The notes beneath the pieces are model-generated. The model made no database searches and was not told the origin of the DNA. It saw nothing but the letters and a program-made list of their open reading frames with translations. Position numbers and translations under genes: made by a program. A stretch of DNA of 11,634 nucleotides from Alphaproteobacteria bacterium (lineage in GTDB: Bacteria > Pseudomonadota > Alphaproteobacteria > ATCC43930 > CGMCC-115725): positions 1 to 11,634 of the forward strand of contig VAZR01000211.1 in the NCBI GenBank assembly GCA_005888515.1. The letters run 5' to 3'. This document shows, piece after piece, positions 1-9,231 of this stretch (the first letter of the stretch is position 1; every line of letters starts with the position of its first letter).

Positions 1-450
1 GAGCCGGTCACCGCCGATGACAAGCGCGGACAAGCCGAGGTGCGCGCCCTAACCGACATCCCGATCGCTTCCGGGGAGAGCGAATTCACCCGGCACGATT
101 TCCGCGATCTGGCGGTGCTCGGCGCGGTCGATATCATGCAGCCGGATCTGGCGATCTGCGGCGGTATCACCGAGGCAATGCGCATCTCGGCCTTGGCCAG
201 CGCGCATAATCTGAAACTGGCACCGCATCTGTGGGCCGGCGCACCGGCCTTTGCCGCCGGGCTGCAGGTCGCCGCCGCCTCGCCGGCCGGCTTCATCGTC
301 GAATACTCTCTCGGCGCCAACCCGCTGTTGCACGATCTGGTCGAGGAGGATTTTCTGGTCAGGGACGGGATGATCGAGGTGCCCGAGCGGCCGGGGCTCG
401 GCATCACCGTGCGCGAGGATTTCCTGAAAAAGCACACGGTCGCGGCATGA
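1..450 (+). CDS. Enolase-superfamily (mandelate racemase/muconate lactonizing) enzyme, C-terminal part
   Basis: Partial gene: the frame is open from base 1 and the start lies upstream of the window. The visible 149 residues are the C-terminal half of the TIM-barrel domain of the mandelate racemase (MR) subgroup. They begin just inside the EEP motif that carries the second metal ligand. The third ligand Glu is in IASGES (codon 76-78). The Asp and His of the catalytic dyad are in QPDL (145-147) and APHLW (226-228), and the Glu that hydrogen-bonds substrate is in VEYS (301-303). The PERPGLGI tail before the end is also typical. In this family the His-Asp dyad and Mg2+ remove the alpha proton of a carboxylic acid, usually giving sugar-acid dehydration or racemisation. 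The substrate cannot be read from this half. The gene overlaps the next by ATGA, so the two are almost certainly co-translated; a dehydratase giving a 2-keto acid beside a 2-hydroxyacid dehydrogenase would make sense, but that is inference. Confidence 0.9.
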   Translation, partial: EPVTADDKRGQAEVRALTDIPIASGESEFTRHDFRDLAVLGAVDIMQPDLAICGGITEAMRISALASAHNLKLAPHLWAGAPAFAAGLQVAAASPAGFIVEYSLGANPLLHDLVEEDFLVRDGMIEVPERPGLGITVREDFLKKHTVAA

Positions 451-1421
451 AAATCCTGTTCCTCGGCGGCTTCGCGGCCTCGCAGGTCGAGTGGATCGCG
501 CCGATCATCGAAAGCGATGTCGAGACCGAAATCCTGGCAGACGATCGCGACCTGCAGCGCGTCGCCGCCGCGCTCGGCGAGGTCGACATCATCGTCAGCG
601 AGGCCTGGCGAACCGGAATGCCCGCGGCGCCGCGGCTCAAACTGCTGCAATTGCCGGTCGCCGGGACCGACCGGATCGAAACGGCAGAGCTGCCGCCAGG
701 GGTCACGGTCTGCAACGCCTACGGCCATGAAATGGCGATGGCCGAATACGCTGTTATGGCGATGCTGGTCTGGTCGCATCGCTATTTCGACATCGCTACA
801 GGCTTTCGCAGCGGATCGTGGCGCGACAGCGGTGTCATGAATGGTCCGTTGCATCGCGAAGTGAGTGGATTGACGGTCGGGATCGTCGGTCTCGGCCAGG
901 TCGGGCGGGAGACAGCCATCCGCGCTGCCGCGCTCGGCTGCCGCGTGCTCGGTGCGAACCGCACGATCAGCAGTCCGCCGCCCGGTATCGCGCAGGTATT
1001 TCCGCTTGCAGATCTCGACCAAATGCTGCCGCTCTGCGATATCGTGGTGCTGTGCGTCGGCTTGGCGCCGGAAACGCGTGGGCTAATCGACGCGCGCCGT
1101 TTGGCGCTGATGAAGCGGGACGCCTTGCTGATCAATGTCGGGCGTGGCGCGGTCGCCGAAGAAGACGCGCTGTTCGCGGCGTTGCGCGACGGCATCGTCG
1201 GCGGCGCGGCGCTCGATACGTGGTGGCGCTATCCGACACCGGATGAACCTGATGTTCGGCCGTCGCGGCATCCGTTTCACGAATTGCCCAATGTGATCAT
1301 GACGCCGCACTGTTCGGCCTGGACCGAGGGAATGGCCCGCCGGCGCGGCGCGGATGCGGCGCGCAATATCGACCGCTTCATCCGCGGCGAACCGGTGCTG
1401 CATATCATTGCCAAAACGTGA
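447..1421 (+). CDS. D-2-hydroxyacid dehydrogenase, copy 1
   Basis: 324 residues, near the usual 310-330 for D-isomer-specific 2-hydroxyacid dehydrogenases, which interconvert 2-keto acids and D-2-hydroxyacids with NAD(P)H in the cytosol. The start ATG overlaps the previous stop (ATGA), and the product opens MKILFLGG like its paralogues. The Rossmann fold has GIVGLGQVG (residues 145-153). The position that usually holds the NAD-selecting Asp, 23 residues after the first Gly of GxGxxG, is Asn171, followed by Arg172; this suggests NADP(H), by inference. The substrate-binding Arg is R233 (INVGRGA) and the acid/base His is H288 (MTPHCS). The Glu normally 29 residues after the Arg is replaced by Tyr262 in DTWWRYP. 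Translational coupling to the enolase-superfamily gene and two tandem paralogues downstream suggest one operon. An in-frame extension upstream to 231 only overlaps the previous gene and is unlikely. Confidence 0.92.
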   Translation: MKILFLGGFAASQVEWIAPIIESDVETEILADDRDLQRVAAALGEVDIIVSEAWRTGMPAAPRLKLLQLPVAGTDRIETAELPPGVTVCNAYGHEMAMAEYAVMAMLVWSHRYFDIATGFRSGSWRDSGVMNGPLHREVSGLTVGIVGLGQVGRETAIRAAALGCRVLGANRTISSPPPGIAQVFPLADLDQMLPLCDIVVLCVGLAPETRGLIDARRLALMKRDALLINVGRGAVAEEDALFAALRDGIVGGAALDTWWRYPTPDEPDVRPSRHPFHELPNVIMTPHCSAWTEGMARRRGADAARNIDRFIRGEPVLHIIAKT

Positions 1422-1434
1422 CGCGGGGAGCTCG

Positions 1435-2406
1435 ATGAAGGCGCTGTTTCTCGGCAATGTCGCGGCCGATACCGCGAACGGTATCAGGGCAGAGCTGATA
1501 CCTGAACTTCAGGTCGACATCATCGCCGATCCGAAAGAGCTGTCACCGGAGATCGCCGCCGCGACGGACATTCTCGTCACCAACATCTGGCGCGCCGATT
1601 ATCCGCCGGCGCCGCGGGTCCGGCTCGTGCAGTCGGTCGCGACCGGCATCGAATGGATCGAGCAGGCCACATTACCGCGCGGCGTTCCGATCTGCAACGC
1701 CTACGGGCACGAGACGGCAATCGCCGAATACGTGCTGATGGTCATGCTGGTCTGGAGCCACCGCTTCCGCGAAATCGAGAGCGATTTCCGGCTGCATTCG
1801 TCGTGGCGCCCGAGCTGGGTGCATAGCGGCGCGCCGCATGGCGAGATCCGCGGTAACACGCTCGGCATCATCGGGCTCGGCCGGGTCGGGCAGGAGGTGG
1901 CGCGCCGCGCCGCCGTGTTCGGCTGCCGCGTGCTGGCCGCTAACCGCAGCCCGCGTGCAGCGGGTGACGGCGTCGAGCGCGTCTACCCGCTCGACGCGCT
2001 CGACGAGATGCTGCCGCTCTGCGATACCGTCGCGATCTGCACCGCGTTCGGTCCCGAGACCGAGCGGCTGATCGATGCTCGTCGGCTCACGTTGATAAAA
2101 CCCTCGGCGCTTCTCGTCAACATTGCGCGCGGCGCGATCATCGACGAGGACGCGCTTTACGCGGCGCTGCGCGACGGCACGATCGGCGGCGCGGCGATCG
2201 ATGTCTGGTGGCAGTACCCCAATGCGGCCGAACCCGAGCGCCGCCCGTCACGGCATCCGTTTCACGAATTACCGAATGTCATCATGACGCCGCATTGCTC
2301 GGGCTGGACCGCCGGCATGGTCAGGCGGCGCTGGGATGAAGTGGCGGACAACATCAATCGTTTCGTGCGCGGCGACCCGCTGATCAATATCGTGACGACG
2401 ACCTGA
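1435..2406 (+). CDS. D-2-hydroxyacid dehydrogenase, copy 2
   Basis: 323 residues, a tandem paralogue of the gene before it, 13 bases downstream, with a GGGGAG ribosome site at 1425-1430 just before the ATG. The two proteins share CNAYGHE, the AEY..M.MLVWSHR helix, the nucleotide site GIIGLGRVG, the ANR end of the second beta strand, and PSRHPFHELPNVIMTPHCS near the end. The binding Arg is R232 (NIARGA), the catalytic His is H287, and the usual Glu is again a Tyr (Y261 in DVWWQYP), exactly 29 residues after the Arg. The Asn-Arg in place of Asp at the cofactor site again suggests NADP(H). Two diverged copies kept intact side by side hint at different substrates or at a heteromeric dimer, as these enzymes are normally dimers; neither can be shown here. 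Confidence 0.92.
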   Translation: MKALFLGNVAADTANGIRAELIPELQVDIIADPKELSPEIAAATDILVTNIWRADYPPAPRVRLVQSVATGIEWIEQATLPRGVPICNAYGHETAIAEYVLMVMLVWSHRFREIESDFRLHSSWRPSWVHSGAPHGEIRGNTLGIIGLGRVGQEVARRAAVFGCRVLAANRSPRAAGDGVERVYPLDALDEMLPLCDTVAICTAFGPETERLIDARRLTLIKPSALLVNIARGAIIDEDALYAALRDGTIGGAAIDVWWQYPNAAEPERRPSRHPFHELPNVIMTPHCSGWTAGMVRRRWDEVADNINRFVRGDPLINIVTTT

Positions 2407-2422
2407 GGATGGGCTCTTGGCG

Positions 2423-3265
2423 ATGAAGACACTGTTTCTCGGCGGACTTGCCGCGCGTGTAGCGCCGCGCATCCTCGGCAAGATGACCGAAAAGTTCGAC
2501 GCGAGCGTTCTGGCCGAGCTTACCGACGTGCAGCGGCTGATCCCCGCGCTGGCCGACGCCGAGATCGTCGTCGGCCATATCTGGCGGTCCGATTTCCCGG
2601 AGGCGCCGCGGCTCAAGCTGCTGCAGGCGGCGACTGCCGGTGTCGACATGATAGACCTGCCGTCTCTGCCGCGCGGCATCACGCTGTGCAACGTCCTGGG
2701 CCGCGCACCAGCCTGCCGGCGGATCGCCGCACGGCGAGCTGCTTGGCAAAACAATCGGCATCGTCGGGTATGGCAGGATCGGCCGCGAGGTCGCGAAGCG
2801 CGCGGTCTCCTTCGGCTGCAAGATCATCGCCGCCAATCGCAGCCCGATCGAGGATAAGGGCGATGCGTCGGAGATTTATCCGCTCACCGAGCTCGACCGC
2901 ATGCTGCCGCAATGCGACGTGCTGCTGATCGCCGCCGGCCTCGGGCCGGAAACCAGAGGGTTGATCGATGCTGGCCGGTTGGCGCTGATGAAGCCGACCG
3001 CCTTCCTGATCAATATTGGCCGCGCGGCGATCGTTGACGAAGAGGCGCTTTACGATGCGTTGAGCGGCAACCGGATCGGCGGCGCCGTGCTCGATGTGTG
3101 GTGGCAGCACTGGAGCCCGGAGCACCCCGACCGCCGCCCGTCGCGCTTCTCGTTCCACGAGCTGTCGAACGTGCTGATGACGCCGCACTGCTCGGGGTTT
3201 ACCGAGGGCACCGCCGACGCTTCGTCCGCGGCGAACCGTTGCACAATGTCGTGATAAACACGTAG
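2423..3265 (+). pseudogene. D-2-hydroxyacid dehydrogenase, copy 3, broken by two deletions
   Basis: The third tandem copy starts at ATG 2423 (MKTLFLGG, like the others), 16 bases after copy 2. It reads normally in its frame to TLCNVLG near 2701. From 2721 the homology goes on in the next frame (SPHGELLGKTIGIVGYGRIG and onward) to MTPHCSGFTEG near 3209. The last part (RRRFVRGEPLHNVV, stop TAG 3263-3265) is back in the first frame. Against copies 1 and 2, roughly 95-101 bases are missing at 2701-2721, removing the AEY..MLVWSHR helix, and about 34 at 3210-3218. The two losses together are a multiple of three, so the original stop frame is regained; restoring them gives about 325 codons, matching the siblings. 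The usual Glu position is His (DVWWQHW). The stretch 2901-3254 could at most give a C-terminal fragment. An assembly error is possible but two separate deletions make it less likely. Confidence 0.85.
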
Positions 3266-3278
3266 CCCACTCTCCGGC

Positions 3279-3352
3279 GTCCCGGCGAAAGCCGGGACCC
3301 ACTTTTCAGGGGCCCGGGTGGTTGAGGGGTGGATCCCGGCTTTCACCGGGAC
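3279..3352. repeat. Inverted-repeat short interspersed element (REP/MITE-like)
   Basis: Two 24-base arms, 3279-3302 and 3329-3352, are inverted copies with two mismatches and a 26-base spacer. The left arm is itself a hairpin, GTCCCGGC-GAAA-GCCGGGAC; the right arm holds the near-matching CCCGGCTTTCACCGGG. Read on the minus strand, it gives the VPAFAGT and VKAGIH peptides often seen in false ORFs over such proteobacterial repeats. It sits just after the stop of the dehydrogenase pseudogene and before the amidase. As RNA it would fold strongly, so it may stop or stabilise transcripts at the 3' end of the dehydrogenase run. No target-site duplication is obvious. That it is a multi-copy genomic repeat is an inference from its form. 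Confidence 0.75.
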
Positions 3353-3375
3353 TGCGGTTTTGAGGGTTGAGCGAT

Positions 3376-4845
3376 ATGACAGACGAGATCGCGTTCGCAT
3401 CCGCCACCGGGGTATTGGCGCAGTACCGTGCCAAAAAGCTGTCGCCGGTCGAGGTCATGACCGAAACATTGCGGCGGCTCGAACTTTACGAGGGCGCCGT
3501 CAACGCCTTCGTGCTGTACGATCCGGAGAGTGCGCTGGCGGAGGCGCGCCGCTCCGAGGCGCGGTGGCAGATGGGCGAGCCGCAGGGCCTCCTCGACGGC
3601 GTGCCGGTCGCGCTGAAGGACACGCTGGCGACCCGCGGCTGGCCGCGACTGGTCGGCTCCCGAACGATCGACCCGAACCAGCCCTGGACCGAGGACTCTC
3701 CGGCGGTTCAGCGCTTGCGTGCGGCGGGTGCCGTCTTTTTCGGCAAGACCACGACGCCCGAATTCGGCTGGAAGCCGCTGACCGACTCGCCGCTGTCGGG
3801 CGTTACCCGCAATCCGTGGAATCTGGAGCGCACGCCGGGCGGCAGCAGCGGCGGCAGCGCCGTCGCGCTGTTGACCGGGATCTGCCCGCTCGCGGTCGGC
3901 ACCGATGCCGGCGGATCGATCCGCATCCCCGCGGCGTTCTGCGGCGTTTTCGGACTGAAGCCGACCTTCGGCAAGGTCGCGGTCTACCCGGCGTCGGCGT
4001 TTGGCGATGTCGCGCATGTCGGACCGATGTCGCGCACGGTAGACGACGCGGCGCTGATGCTCGATGCGATGAAGCGGCCGGATTCGCGCGATTGGCACAG
4101 CCTGCCCGATGACGGCATCGCCTATCGCGAACGCGTCCGGCGCGGCTCGCTGAAGGGCAAGCGGATCGCGCTGTCGCCGACGCTCGGTTATGCCGAGCCG
4201 GCGCCGGCCGTGCGGGATGCCGTCGAGCGGGCCGGCGAAGTCTTCGCCTCGTTCGGCGCGGTCGTCGAACACGCCGACCCGTTCAAGGAGTCGCCGGGGC
4301 CGATTTTCGAGGCGTTGGCCGGCGCCGGTTTCGCGGCGCTGCTGCGCGCAATGCCTCCCGACAAGGTGCCGCTGATGGATCCGGGTCTCGTCGAGACCTG
4401 CCGACGCGGCGAGGCGGTGACCCTGGAGCAGTATGTCGAGGCGATCGGCAGACGCGTCGCGCTCGGCCAAGCCTTGCGGCAGTTCTTCGACCGTTACGAT
4501 CTGGTCCTGTCGCCGGCGATGCCGATCCCTGCGGCCTATGCCGATCCGCGCCAGGACGATGCGCCGAACCCCAACAATTTCCGCGACTGGATGCCCTACA
4601 CCTACCCGTTCAACCTGACCAAGAACCCGTCGGCCTCGATCGCCTGCGGCTTTGCCGACGGATTGCCGCTCGGGCTCATGATGACGGGTCCGCTGTGGGA
4701 CGATCTCGGCGTGTTGCAGGCGTGCCGTGCCTATGAAGCGGCGGCCGGCCCGGTGTGGCCAAGCGCCGAATTATCCGCCGCGCTCGCCAACGCGGAAGGC
4801 GCCGCCGGACCGGAAGTGAAAGCCAAGATTCGCCCGATCCGGTAA
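3376..4845 (+). CDS. Amidase-signature family hydrolase
   Basis: 489 residues, the usual size for the amidase-signature family, which hydrolyses carboxamides by a Ser-cisSer-Lys triad in the cytosol. All three residues are present: Lys81 in VALKDT, Ser157 (first Ser of GGSSGGS) and the nucleophile Ser181 in TDAGGSIRIPA. The C-terminal GLPLGLMMTGP motif is also typical. The ATG at 3376 is preferred: GAGGG at 3362-3366 lies 9 bases upstream; a TTG at 3367 would add three residues and has no better site. GatA, the tRNA-amidotransferase subunit, belongs to this family, but no gatB or gatC lies nearby, so a catabolic or detoxifying amidase is more likely. The interspersed repeat separates it from the dehydrogenases, so it may have its own transcript. 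The substrate is unknown. Confidence 0.93.
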   Translation: MTDEIAFASATGVLAQYRAKKLSPVEVMTETLRRLELYEGAVNAFVLYDPESALAEARRSEARWQMGEPQGLLDGVPVALKDTLATRGWPRLVGSRTIDPNQPWTEDSPAVQRLRAAGAVFFGKTTTPEFGWKPLTDSPLSGVTRNPWNLERTPGGSSGGSAVALLTGICPLAVGTDAGGSIRIPAAFCGVFGLKPTFGKVAVYPASAFGDVAHVGPMSRTVDDAALMLDAMKRPDSRDWHSLPDDGIAYRERVRRGSLKGKRIALSPTLGYAEPAPAVRDAVERAGEVFASFGAVVEHADPFKESPGPIFEALAGAGFAALLRAMPPDKVPLMDPGLVETCRRGEAVTLEQYVEAIGRRVALGQALRQFFDRYDLVLSPAMPIPAAYADPRQDDAPNPNNFRDWMPYTYPFNLTKNPSASIACGFADGLPLGLMMTGPLWDDLGVLQACRAYEAAAGPVWPSAELSAALANAEGAAGPEVKAKIRPIR

Positions 4846-4861
4846 CAACACTATCCGTTTC

Positions 4862-4881
4862 GGCGCGCTATGATGCGCGCC
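4862..4881 (+). terminator. GC-rich hairpin between amidase and GST genes
   Basis: A perfect 7-bp stem, GGCGCGC with GCGCGCC, encloses a 6-base loop (TATGAT) and is followed by only three T residues at 4882-4884. It lies 16 bases after the amidase stop and just before the ribosome site of the next gene. It could be a weak intrinsic terminator for the amidase transcript or a 3' end stabiliser. The short T run makes efficient termination uncertain, so read-through into the GST gene is likely. Confidence 0.4.
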
Positions 4882-4888
4882 TTTACGT

Positions 4889-4896
4889 GGAGGAGG
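4889..4896 (+). promoter_or_regulatory. Strong ribosome binding site deciding the GST start
   Basis: GGAGGAGG lies directly before two adjacent ATG codons (4898 and 4901). The core AGGAGG ends only one base before the first ATG but 4 bases before the second, and the 5' GGAGG is 7 bases from the second. This favours ATG 4901. Confidence 0.7.
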
Positions 4897-4900
4897 AATG

Positions 4901-5518
4901 ATGGAGCTCTACACCGCCGGCACCGGCAATGGGCAGCGCGCCGCGATTGCCGTCAACGAATGCGGCGTCAGCTGCAAAATCCATGTTCTCAATCTGGGTC
5001 AGCGCGATCAGAAGGCCGCCGACTATCTGAAGATCAACCCGACCGGCCGCATCCCGACGCTGATCGATCCGGAGGGGCCGGGCGGCAAGCCGCTCACCGT
5101 GACCCAGTCCTGGGCTATCCTGATGTATCTCTGCGAGAAGACCGGCAAGTTTCTGCCGAGCGATCCGGTGGCGCGGGTGCGGATGTTTCAATGGATGGCA
5201 GAAGGCGCGGCCGATTACGCCTCGGTCAACCAAACGATCTTCTTCCTCGGCGCGCGCATGCCGGAAAAGGTGCCGGACTCGGCGGTCAAGTTCTACGAGG
5301 ACCGCTTCGTCAATCTGTGGCGCTTCGCCGACGCGCAACTCGCCAAGACGCAGTATCTCGCAGGCGACGAGATCACCGCCGCCGATCTTGCGGTGTACCC
5401 GATCTACGCCGGCCGCAAGGCGCTGCCCGACAATGCCGGGCTGAAGCATTTGCAGGGCTGGGGCGAGCGGGTCGGTGCTCGGCCGGGCGTGCAGAAGGGC
5501 ATGAAACTCGAAATCTGA
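4901..5518 (+). CDS. Glutathione S-transferase, Nu-class (YfcG-like)
   Basis: 205 residues with the two-domain GST layout. The thioredoxin-like half has NPTGRIPTL with the cis-Pro at residue 52 and TQSWAI (69-70) for glutathione binding. The helical half has YLAGDEITAADLAVYP, the N-capping box of the fold. No Tyr, Ser or Cys stands at the usual catalytic place. Instead there is TGNG (Thr8, Asn10), which matches the TPNG of E. coli YfcG, where Thr and Asn hold glutathione; Nu-class enzymes of that type show disulfide-bond reductase activity. The product may therefore reduce disulfides or conjugate electrophiles in the cytosol. It lies 55 bases after the amidase and 22 before the phosphoesterase, all on the same strand. 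Conjugation with a specific pathway intermediate cannot be shown. Confidence 0.9.
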   Translation: MELYTAGTGNGQRAAIAVNECGVSCKIHVLNLGQRDQKAADYLKINPTGRIPTLIDPEGPGGKPLTVTQSWAILMYLCEKTGKFLPSDPVARVRMFQWMAEGAADYASVNQTIFFLGARMPEKVPDSAVKFYEDRFVNLWRFADAQLAKTQYLAGDEITAADLAVYPIYAGRKALPDNAGLKHLQGWGERVGARPGVQKGMKLEI

Positions 5519-5540
5519 ACGGCCGCACCGACGCCACATC

Positions 5541-6773
5541 GTGACCGGCGTGCACCGGCTGCTCGCCGCGTTCGCCGCATTGCTGATCGCGGGGAGCGCG
5601 GCCGCGGCAGCCGAATTACCGGTGCCCTGGGTCGAGCTGGCGGCGAATGGCGAATTGTCGATCCGGGCGGTGGTCGCGCCAGGCGCGCCTTGTCCGCCGG
5701 TCAGCGCCGACGGCGCGGCGCTTGCCGCCGGCCGCCGCGGTGTGCCTGACAGCAAGTTCCCGGTCGAGGTCTGCGAGGCGCGTGCGCAGGCCGTGGCTGC
5801 CCGGCTCGCGGTGGGTGGGGTTGCAGTGCCGATCCTGCCGGCGACAGTGCGCCGGATCGCCGTGATCGGCGATACCGGCTGCCGCCTCGAAGGGAAGGCG
5901 GTCCAGGATTGCGGCGATCCAGCCGCTTGGCCGTTTGCCGCGATCGCCGCCCGCGCCGCTGCAAAACACCCCGATCTGGTGATCCATCTCGGTGACTATT
6001 ACTACCGGGTAAGCGCTTGTCCGGCCGGGCGCGCTGGCTGCGTCGGCAGCCCGCATGGCGATAATTGGCCGAGCTGGAAGGCCGATTTCTTCGACCCGGC
6101 GGCGCCGCTTCTTGCGGCGGCACCCTGGATCATGGTTCGTGGCAATCACGAACTGTGCCGACGCGGCGGACAGGGCTGGTTCCGCCTGCTCGATCCGAAC
6201 CCCGCGCGCGCGGGTTGCGCCGACCGCTCGGAGCCGTACTGGTTCGTAGCGGCTGGGCTCGCCCTGCTGGTGTTCGACAGCGCCGATGCCGACGATTATC
6301 TCGTGCCGCCGGACAAGGTTGCGGCCTATGCCACCCAGCTCGCGCCGCTGCTGGCGAAGACGCCGCCGCATGCCTGGCTGTTGACGCACCGCCCGGTCTG
6401 GGGGCTGTCGAGCGGCCCGTTTGCCGGCCTGACCGTCAATCTGACCGAGCAAACGGTCCTTCGCGACCGGATCCCGGCCAATCTCGACCTCGTGCTGTCG
6501 GGGCATCTGCACGATTTTCTCGGCTACGAGTTCGGCCCCGAGCGTCCGGCCCAGCTGGTTGTCGGCACCGGCGGCGCCAAGCTCTACGAGGTCGAAAACC
6601 CGGCAGGTGCCGAGATCGACGGCATGCCGATCCGGCGCGGCTTCGGTCTCGACCATTTCGGCTATTTCGTCATGGAGCGGAGCGAGATCGGCTGGAACGG
6701 CACCTTCTACGCGCCGGATGATTCGATCCTCGCCCGCTGCCGTCTCGCCGGCCGCGCGCTGGATTGCCGCTGA
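5541..6773 (+). CDS. Secreted calcineurin-like metallophosphoesterase
   Basis: 410 residues from a GTG start; no in-frame ATG exists before the catalytic motifs. An N-terminal signal peptide (hydrophobic LLAAFAALLIAGSA, likely cleaved after AAA near residue 24) points to the periplasm. The full metallophosphoesterase motif set is present: GDTG (Asp111), HLGDYYYR (Asp152), RGNHE (Asn202, His203), LTHRP (His283) and GHLH (His322, His324). These bind two metal ions and hydrolyse phosphate esters. Ten cysteines are spread along the protein, including SACPAGRAGC and the last residues, consistent with disulfides in an exported protein. The GNHELC..GGQGWFRLLDP stretch marks a particular subfamily. 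The substrate is not known. No clear ribosome site precedes the GTG, so it may depend on translation of the GST gene 22 bases upstream. Its stop abuts the convergent lon stop with no spacer. Confidence 0.88.
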   Translation: MTGVHRLLAAFAALLIAGSAAAAAELPVPWVELAANGELSIRAVVAPGAPCPPVSADGAALAAGRRGVPDSKFPVEVCEARAQAVAARLAVGGVAVPILPATVRRIAVIGDTGCRLEGKAVQDCGDPAAWPFAAIAARAAAKHPDLVIHLGDYYYRVSACPAGRAGCVGSPHGDNWPSWKADFFDPAAPLLAAAPWIMVRGNHELCRRGGQGWFRLLDPNPARAGCADRSEPYWFVAAGLALLVFDSADADDYLVPPDKVAAYATQLAPLLAKTPPHAWLLTHRPVWGLSSGPFAGLTVNLTEQTVLRDRIPANLDLVLSGHLHDFLGYEFGPERPAQLVVGTGGAKLYEVENPAGAEIDGMPIRRGFGLDHFGYFVMERSEIGWNGTFYAPDDSILARCRLAGRALDCR

Positions 6774-9227
<2,454 letters not shown>

Positions 9228-9231
9228 CCGG

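Noticed and set aside
231..446. Upstream extension of dehydrogenase copy 1
   Set aside because: The extra residues are Arg/Gly-rich shadow of the enolase-superfamily gene; ATG 447 starts exactly where the paralogues start.
3050..3400. Minus-strand ORF with VPAFAGT and VKAGIH peptides
   Set aside because: These peptides are the usual false translation of an interspersed hairpin repeat, and the rest is antisense to the pseudogene.
4869..4874. TATGAT as a -10 promoter element for the GST gene
   Set aside because: No TTGACA-like -35 is found 16-18 bases upstream, and the bases are the loop of a perfect hairpin.
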